Under the pieces are notes generated by a model. It saw only the letters and a list, made by a program, of their open reading frames with translations. It ran no database searches and was not told the DNA's origin. Below are positions 6,163 through 10,060 of a DNA stretch of 10,060 nucleotides, in pieces. The position numbers were made by a program, and so were the translations under genes. Where the stretch lies: contig CAMYBO010000038.1 of NCBI GenBank assembly GCA_947254045.1, positions 1-10,060 on the forward strand, written 5' to 3'. The stretch comes from an uncultured Granulicatella sp. GTDB lineage: Bacteria > Bacillota > Bacilli > Lactobacillales > Aerococcaceae. Positions within the stretch are counted from its first letter, which is position 1. The number at the start of each line of letters is the position of its first letter.

Positions 6163-7461
6163 ATGCCATTTATTACAGATGTATTAGCAAGAGAAGTATT
6201 AGATTCACGTGGTAACCCAACTATCGAAGTTGAAGTTTACACAGAAAGCGGAGCGTTCGGACGCGGTATGGTTCCTTCAGGAGCTTCTACTGGTGAATAC
6301 GAAGCAGTTGAATTACGTGATGGCGACAAATCTCGTTACTTAGGAAAAGGAGTTCAAAAAGCTGTTGATAATGTAAACAACATTATTGCTGAAGCAATCA
6401 TTGGTTTTGACGTTCGCGAACAAATGGCGATCGACAAATTAATGATCGAATTAGATGGAACTCCAAACAAAGGTAAATTAGGAGCTAACGCAATTTTAGG
6501 CGTATCTATCGCTGTTGCTCGTGCTGCTGCTGATTACTTAGATCAACCATTATATCAATACTTAGGTGGATTCAACACTAAAGTATTACCAACACCAATG
6601 ATGAACATCGTTAACGGTGGATCTCACTCAGATGCTCCAATCGCATTTCAAGAGTTCATGATTTTACCAGTTGGTGCGCCAACATTCAAAGAAGCTTTAC
6701 GTTGGGGTGCTGAAGTATTCCATGCATTAAAAGCTATTTTACACGACCGCGGTTTAGTAACTGCTGTAGGTGACGAAGGTGGTTTCGCTCCAACATTTGA
6801 AGGTACTGAAGATGCTGTAGAAACAATCTTAGCTGCTATTAAAAAAGTTGGTTTAGAACCAGGTAAAGATGTATTCTTAGGATTTGACTGTGCTTCATCA
6901 GAATTCTTCAAAGATGGCGTATATGACTACACAGTCTTCGAAGGTGAAAAAGGTGCTAAACGTACTCCTGCTGAACAAGTAGAATACTTAGCTGAATTAG
7001 TTGAAAAATACCCAATCATCACAATCGAAGACGGCTGTGACGAAAATGACTGGGATGGATGGAAATTATTAACTGAACGTTTAGGCGGTAAAGTTCAATT
7101 AGTAGGTGACGATTTATTCGTAACTAACACTGAAATCTTATCTCGTGGTATTGCAGAAGGCGTTGCAAACTCAATCTTAATCAAAGTTAACCAAATCGGT
7201 ACTTTAACTGAAACATTCAACGCTATTGAAATGGCTCAAAAAGCTGGATACACTGCAGTTGTATCACACCGTTCTGGTGAAACTGAAGATTCAACAATTG
7301 CTGATATCGCAGTTGCTACAAATGCTGGACAAATCAAGACTGGTTCATTAAGCCGTACAGACCGTATTGCTAAATACAACCAATTATTACGTATTGAAGA
7401 TCAATTAGGTGACTTAGCTGTTTACCAAGGTCTTTCAGCATTCTACAACTTAAAAAAATAA
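6163..7461 (+). CDS. eno: enolase (phosphopyruvate hydratase)
   Basis: This enzyme dehydrates 2-phosphoglycerate to phosphoenolpyruvate with magnesium. It is cytoplasmic and, in many Gram-positives, also found on the cell surface. The 432 residues match the family. The flexible loop SGASTGEYEA (39-48) holds the substrate-loop serine. His155, Glu164, Glu205, catalytic Lys341, His369-Arg370 and Lys392 are in place, as are the metal ligands Asp242, Glu289 and Asp316. VKVNQIGTL-type and SHRSGETED motifs are clear. IEDGCDENDWDGW carries Cys where many enolases have Leu or Met, a harmless-looking change. AAAGGAG (6146-6152) fixes the ATG. It is the last gene before a strong terminator and may have its own promoter. 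Confidence 0.97.
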   Translation: MPFITDVLAREVLDSRGNPTIEVEVYTESGAFGRGMVPSGASTGEYEAVELRDGDKSRYLGKGVQKAVDNVNNIIAEAIIGFDVREQMAIDKLMIELDGTPNKGKLGANAILGVSIAVARAAADYLDQPLYQYLGGFNTKVLPTPMMNIVNGGSHSDAPIAFQEFMILPVGAPTFKEALRWGAEVFHALKAILHDRGLVTAVGDEGGFAPTFEGTEDAVETILAAIKKVGLEPGKDVFLGFDCASSEFFKDGVYDYTVFEGEKGAKRTPAEQVEYLAELVEKYPIITIEDGCDENDWDGWKLLTERLGGKVQLVGDDLFVTNTEILSRGIAEGVANSILIKVNQIGTLTETFNAIEMAQKAGYTAVVSHRSGETEDSTIADIAVATNAGQIKTGSLSRTDRIAKYNQLLRIEDQLGDLAVYQGLSAFYNLKK

Positions 7462-7483
7462 TTACATTTTAGGATGTTTTTAG

Positions 7484-7513
7484 AGGGCTAGCATTTTGCT
7501 AGCCCTATTTTTT
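7484..7513 (+). terminator. strong intrinsic terminator after eno
   Basis: AGGGCTAGC (7484-7492) pairs perfectly with GCTAGCCCT (7498-7506) around an ATTTT loop and is followed by A and six T (7508-7513). This is a textbook rho-independent terminator and marks the end of the glycolytic operon. An in-frame TTG at 7496 in its loop is not the start of the next gene. Confidence 0.92.
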
Positions 7514-7534
7514 ACATTGAAAGCAGGTGAGAAT

Positions 7535-8542
7535 ATGATTTATACTATTACGTTTAATCCAGCAGTGGATTTAGTGATTCAGGTTCCAAATTGTCAATTA
7601 GGAATGTTGAATCGTTCGAAAGGTGAGGAATATGTGGCAGATGGTAAAGAAATTAATATGTCGATTCTATTAAAACGATTAGGAATCGATAATATCGCTA
7701 CAGGATTCCTTGGAGGATTTTCAGGGAAATATATTGAAGGGTTTCTAGAAAGCGAAGGGATTAACCCGAGGTTTATTTCTGTAGAAGGTACGACAAGAAT
7801 TAATGTCAAAGTTAAAGGAGAAGTAGAAACAGAAATCAATGCAGCTGGCCCTGCTGTGGGGAAAGAGAAGTTTCAAGAATTAGTGAATTATTTGGAAGAC
7901 AAGGTGAAAGAAGAGGATGTTGTATTTTTAGCTGGTAATGCTGCTCCAGGATTAGATGAGACATCTTATGTTGAAATTGCAAAGCTTTGTCATGCAAGAG
8001 GGGTAAAATTAGTACTAGATACAACAAAAGCTTCATTATTAGCCTGTTTACCTTATCAACCGTTTATTATTAAGCCGAACCAACATGAATTAGAAGAATT
8101 ATTTGGAGTGAAAATTAAAACGCAAGAAGGAATGATAGCCTATGCGTTTAAATTACAAGAAAAGGGCGCACGTAATGTTTTGATTTCTTGTGGAGGTGAA
8201 GGAGCATTTCTAGTCAGTGAAACAGGACAAGTATTGACTTCCAATACTCCAAAAGGTATCCTAATCAATTCTGTCGGTGCTGGAGATTCGATGTTAGCAG
8301 GTTTTATGGCGAAATATATAGAAACAAATGATTTTAAAGAGAGCCTTAAACAAGGGGCGGCATCAGGTAGTGCCACTGCCTTTTCTGTAGGGATTGCAAC
8401 TAGAGAGTTGATTGAAGCATTAATACCACAAATAAAAATGGGTATTCGGATTTTATGGTGGAAAAGGGCTTATAAATCACCCTTCTCCAAATTCTTAATA
8501 AGTGTGGAAAAATCGACACCTAAGTTGTCTGTAATGTCGTGA
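7535..8542 (+). CDS. fruK: 1-phosphofructokinase, C-terminus replaced by IS-derived codons
   Basis: This PfkB-family sugar kinase is expected to phosphorylate fructose-1-phosphate to fructose-1,6-bisphosphate in the cytoplasm. The start MIYTITFNPAVD, the segment RINVKVK...ETEIN (88-102), KPNQHELEELFG (180-191) and the ATP/catalytic signature SVGAGDSMLAGF (246-257, base Asp251) closely match FruK. AGGTGAG (7525-7531) supports the ATG at 7535. The native frame appears to end around residue 301 (LIPQIK). The remaining 34 residues come from the adjacent ISL3 element, and their last 73 bases overlap the transposase gene antisense. As I recall the B. subtilis protein, only a few native residues are lost, so activity may survive. 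The usual GGKGIN is DGKEIN (37-42) and the usual GSIP region reads GNAAP (134-138). No clear promoter lies between the eno terminator and this gene. LacC-type tagatose-6-phosphate kinase is a less likely alternative. Confidence 0.85.
   Translation: MIYTITFNPAVDLVIQVPNCQLGMLNRSKGEEYVADGKEINMSILLKRLGIDNIATGFLGGFSGKYIEGFLESEGINPRFISVEGTTRINVKVKGEVETEINAAGPAVGKEKFQELVNYLEDKVKEEDVVFLAGNAAPGLDETSYVEIAKLCHARGVKLVLDTTKASLLACLPYQPFIIKPNQHELEELFGVKIKTQEGMIAYAFKLQEKGARNVLISCGGEGAFLVSETGQVLTSNTPKGILINSVGAGDSMLAGFMAKYIETNDFKESLKQGAASGSATAFSVGIATRELIEALIPQIKMGIRILWWKRAYKSPFSKFLISVEKSTPKLSVMS
8460..8488 (-). terminator. hairpin over the transposase stop codon
   Basis: Read on the minus strand, GGAGAAGGG pairs with CCCTTTTCC with one mismatch, and the transposase TAA lies in the loop. 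There is no separate U-tract after it, only the TTTT within the 3' arm. It may end the transposase mRNA or limit transcription leaving the element. Support is modest. Confidence 0.35.
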
Positions 8543-9792
8543 TCATTCACTTCATACCAATTGAAAGTATCGTATAACATAGCTTTATTGAAAGCACTTG
8601 AATTAAATCGTGGCTTACGCTTTTTATGGAGCTTCTCATTGAAAAGGATTTTGGCTCGTAAGGCATCAAACGAGTAACCTATACCCATTCGCTCTACCTG
8701 CCTAATAATGCTGTTAATTGACTCCGTATAAGCATTAGTGAGCCTTTTATCAAAGTAGTTGAATATTTCAACATGCCAGTTGTCTACGGCTCTCACGAGG
8801 TCTTTATATGCGTCTTTAGAGTTGCTGGACATACAACGGTGTCTCCATTGACTATAACGAAGATGACCTTCATCTGGATCAGGAGTATCCCATATCCAGT
8901 AAAACTCTTCTTTGAGTTCATAGGCTTCTTTTAAAGCAGGAAGATTACCTAACCAAGTATCTAAGAGGAATGATTCACGTTCATTTAGATCGTGTTTACG
9001 CTTTAGAAGGATAAACCTTTCACGCATAAGGGTACGTCTTTCTTTTTGGCTCATATGGGCTTTCAAAGACTTTCTGACGTTATCTAAGGCTTGATTAGCC
9101 ATTCTAACTACATGAAACTTATCTACGACAACTTTAGCTTGTGGAAGGATAGTGTTCACTGCGTCTTTGTAGGGCTTCCACATATCCATTGTGACGTACT
9201 CAATGTAAGTCCTGTCACTGATTTCTGAAAGACGTTGGATGACTGTTTCCTTGTTACGGTTAGGCTTGATGTCATAAATAGTCCTGCGTTCAATATTAGT
9301 CAATACAAGCCGAGGTCTACGGATAATATGTATCTCGTCTATCCCAAGCCACTTAGGAGTTTCAAACTGGTATTCACGTTCTTTGAGTGCCACATAGTCC
9401 TTAAAAACGTTCCTAATGGTTTTCTCGTCAACACCAACGCTTTCTGCGACTTCTACAAAGGTCTTAGACATGGATTGCTCTTGAATGGACTTTAAAAGCC
9501 TTTTGGTCATACTACGCTTTTCATCTACAGATATTAGGCGTTCCCAGAAGGTAGATCCGCATTCACGACACTTGTATCGTCTACGGTTCAATTGTAAGCC
9601 CACTCGCTTTAAACGAATGGGCAAATCCATAATTAGTTGATTTCTTGAACTGTGTTTGTACAACTTGTCAAAACCACATTCAGGACAACGTTCAGGTGGT
9701 CCGACTGCTTCAACTTTAAACATCATATCGGTTTCATTTTCTTGTGGCGGTTCTATTGTTTTAATGTCTGGTAGGGATAATAAGTCTGACAT
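8470..9792 (-). CDS. ISL3-family DDE transposase
   Basis: This transposase is expected to cut and join the ends of its own element. Counting from the chosen start (440 residues), CPEC (36-39) and CREC (75-78) form the N-terminal zinc-binding module. A helix-turn-helix region follows at about 93-135 (FVEVAESVGVDEKTIRNVF). The DDE catalytic domain then has Asp152 in LGIDEIH, Asp203 in VTMDMWKPY and Glu357 in NAYTESINSIIR. DKFHVVRMANQALD is a typical ISL3 motif. The gene is intact and of normal length, so the element may be active. The ATG at 9792 is preferred: AAAGG lies 9-10 bases upstream, whereas the ATG at 9801 touches that sequence and leaves no spacing. Codon use lacks the strong bias of the glycolytic genes. 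Confidence 0.93.
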   Translation of the reverse strand: MSDLLSLPDIKTIEPPQENETDMMFKVEAVGPPERCPECGFDKLYKHSSRNQLIMDLPIRLKRVGLQLNRRRYKCRECGSTFWERLISVDEKRSMTKRLLKSIQEQSMSKTFVEVAESVGVDEKTIRNVFKDYVALKEREYQFETPKWLGIDEIHIIRRPRLVLTNIERRTIYDIKPNRNKETVIQRLSEISDRTYIEYVTMDMWKPYKDAVNTILPQAKVVVDKFHVVRMANQALDNVRKSLKAHMSQKERRTLMRERFILLKRKHDLNERESFLLDTWLGNLPALKEAYELKEEFYWIWDTPDPDEGHLRYSQWRHRCMSSNSKDAYKDLVRAVDNWHVEIFNYFDKRLTNAYTESINSIIRQVERMGIGYSFDALRAKILFNEKLHKKRKPRFNSSAFNKAMLYDTFNWYEVNDHDITDNLGVDFSTLIKNLEKGDL

Positions 9793-9831
9793 ATTATTCA
9801 TCCTTTATTACTCTGCGGTGTTAAGGTATCA

Positions 9832-9859
9832 ATTATAGATTTGATGTCGAAATCATCAG
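9832..9859 (-). promoter_or_regulatory. probable transposase promoter
   Basis: On the minus strand a perfect TATAAT (9837-9832) is preceded, after 16 bases, by CTGATG (9859-9854), a partial -35 box. The start would fall about 30 bases before the transposase ATG and inside the proposed element, as expected for a self-contained IS. Confidence 0.5.
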
Positions 9860-9951
9860 TGTTAAATTATTTTTGTGACCACAAATGCACTTAGAAAATC
9901 CCTTAAAGCATTAGCTGGTTCACTTGAATAGGGAGTTGTAAAAAAGTTCCC

Positions 9952-10060
9952 TTAGCCTGCACAACAAGATAATTTCGAAATATCTTTATCGAACGTAAGT
10001 GCAACTAATTTTAGCCCTTCAGCCATTGTTAAATATGGTGCTAGGGTTTCTGTTAAATCT
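9952..10060 (-). CDS. merA: mercuric reductase MerA, C-terminal end (partial)
   Basis: The minus strand encodes 35 residues and a stop codon: DLTETLAPYLTMAEGLKLVA, then LTFDKDISKLSCCAG. This is the C-terminus of mercuric ion reductase, the cytoplasmic flavoenzyme that reduces Hg(II) to volatile Hg(0) with NADPH. The terminal Cys-Cys pair, which in MerA passes Hg(II) to the active site of the partner subunit, is the diagnostic feature. It separates MerA from other pyridine-nucleotide disulphide reductases. The rest of the gene lies beyond the window. About 50 bases separate its stop from the proposed IS end. A weak inverted repeat AGGGA/TCCCT (9930-9934 and 9948-9952) follows the stop but has no U-tract. 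Confidence 0.88.
   Translation of the reverse strand, partial: DLTETLAPYLTMAEGLKLVALTFDKDISKLSCCAG

Larger units (their letters stand above)
8440..9902 (-). mobile_element. ISL3-family insertion sequence, about 1463 bp
   Basis: The ends are proposed as GGG at 8440-8442 and CCC at 9900-9902. The left end reads GGGTATTCGGATTTTATG then GTGG, and the right end read inward is GGGATTTTCTAAGTGC then ATTTGTGG. With two one-base gaps they agree at about 15 of 24 positions, a loose inverted repeat. The length fits ISL3 elements (about 1.3-1.5 kb). The 8 bases outside the left end (ATAAAAAT) and right end (TTAAAGCA) differ, so no target duplication is seen. The left boundary also coincides with the point where fruK homology ends, which supports it. 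The right boundary is less sure. Confidence 0.7.

Noticed and set aside
7496..7534. TTG start extending fruK by 13 residues
   Set aside because: It lies in the loop of the eno terminator, and the ATG at 7535 has a good ribosome binding site and the family N-terminus.
7516..7544. Promoter TTGAAA-N17-TTATAC for fruK
   Set aside because: Transcription would start after the fruK ATG, so it cannot drive the full gene.
9235..9838. Plus-strand open frames inside the IS
   Set aside because: They are antisense to the intact transposase and show no ribosome binding sites or recognisable domains.
1..10060. CRISPR arrays, tRNA or rRNA genes, riboswitches, phage or defence genes
   Set aside because: No regularly spaced repeats, cloverleaf or rRNA sequences, or recognisable defence or phage proteins were seen.

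Overview
The window looks like chromosomal DNA of a low-GC Gram-positive bacterium (Bacillota). The DNA is AT-rich, the ribosome binding sites are strong AGGAGG types, and the glycolytic genes use the TTA/CGT/GGT-biased codons of very highly expressed genes. The cluster begins with a CggR-type repressor and contains a cofactor-independent phosphoglycerate mutase, as in Bacillus, Staphylococcus and several Lactobacillales. Protein flavour and the mobile DNA suggest a Lactobacillales lineage (Carnobacteriaceae/Enterococcaceae-like), but the genus cannot be fixed from the sequence alone.

Bases 1-308 hold the possible tail of an unidentified upstream gene, a perfect GGGAC/GTCCC palindrome, a sigma-A-type promoter with an extended -10, and a leader with a partial CggR-operator-like match. 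Bases 309-7461 are the lower-glycolysis operon cggR-gap-pgk-tpiA-gpmI-eno, all on the plus strand. The enzymes convert triose phosphates to phosphoenolpyruvate, and CggR controls the set in response to fructose-1,6-bisphosphate (FBP). The junctions are structured: a GGAA-loop stem at the cggR end, a terminator-like stem between gap and pgk, a 16-pair stem without a U-tract between pgk and tpiA, a one-base TAATG overlap between tpiA and gpmI, and a probable internal promoter before eno. A strong intrinsic terminator follows eno.

After that terminator, fruK (7535-8542) encodes a 1-phosphofructokinase, which makes FBP, the effector of CggR. Its last few native codons are replaced by about 34 codons read from an ISL3-family insertion sequence. 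This element (about 8440-9902, transposase on the minus strand) separates the glycolytic region from a different DNA segment. At the right edge (9952-10060, minus strand) is the C-terminus of mercuric reductase MerA, ending in its Cys-Cys pair. The layout is an ordinary core-metabolism locus whose downstream flank was changed by an IS and joined to mercury-resistance DNA.

I found no clear sign of an undescribed system. The points most worth checking are the IS/mer junction, the altered ligand-pocket motifs in CggR and FruK, and the RNA structures and promoter inside the operon.
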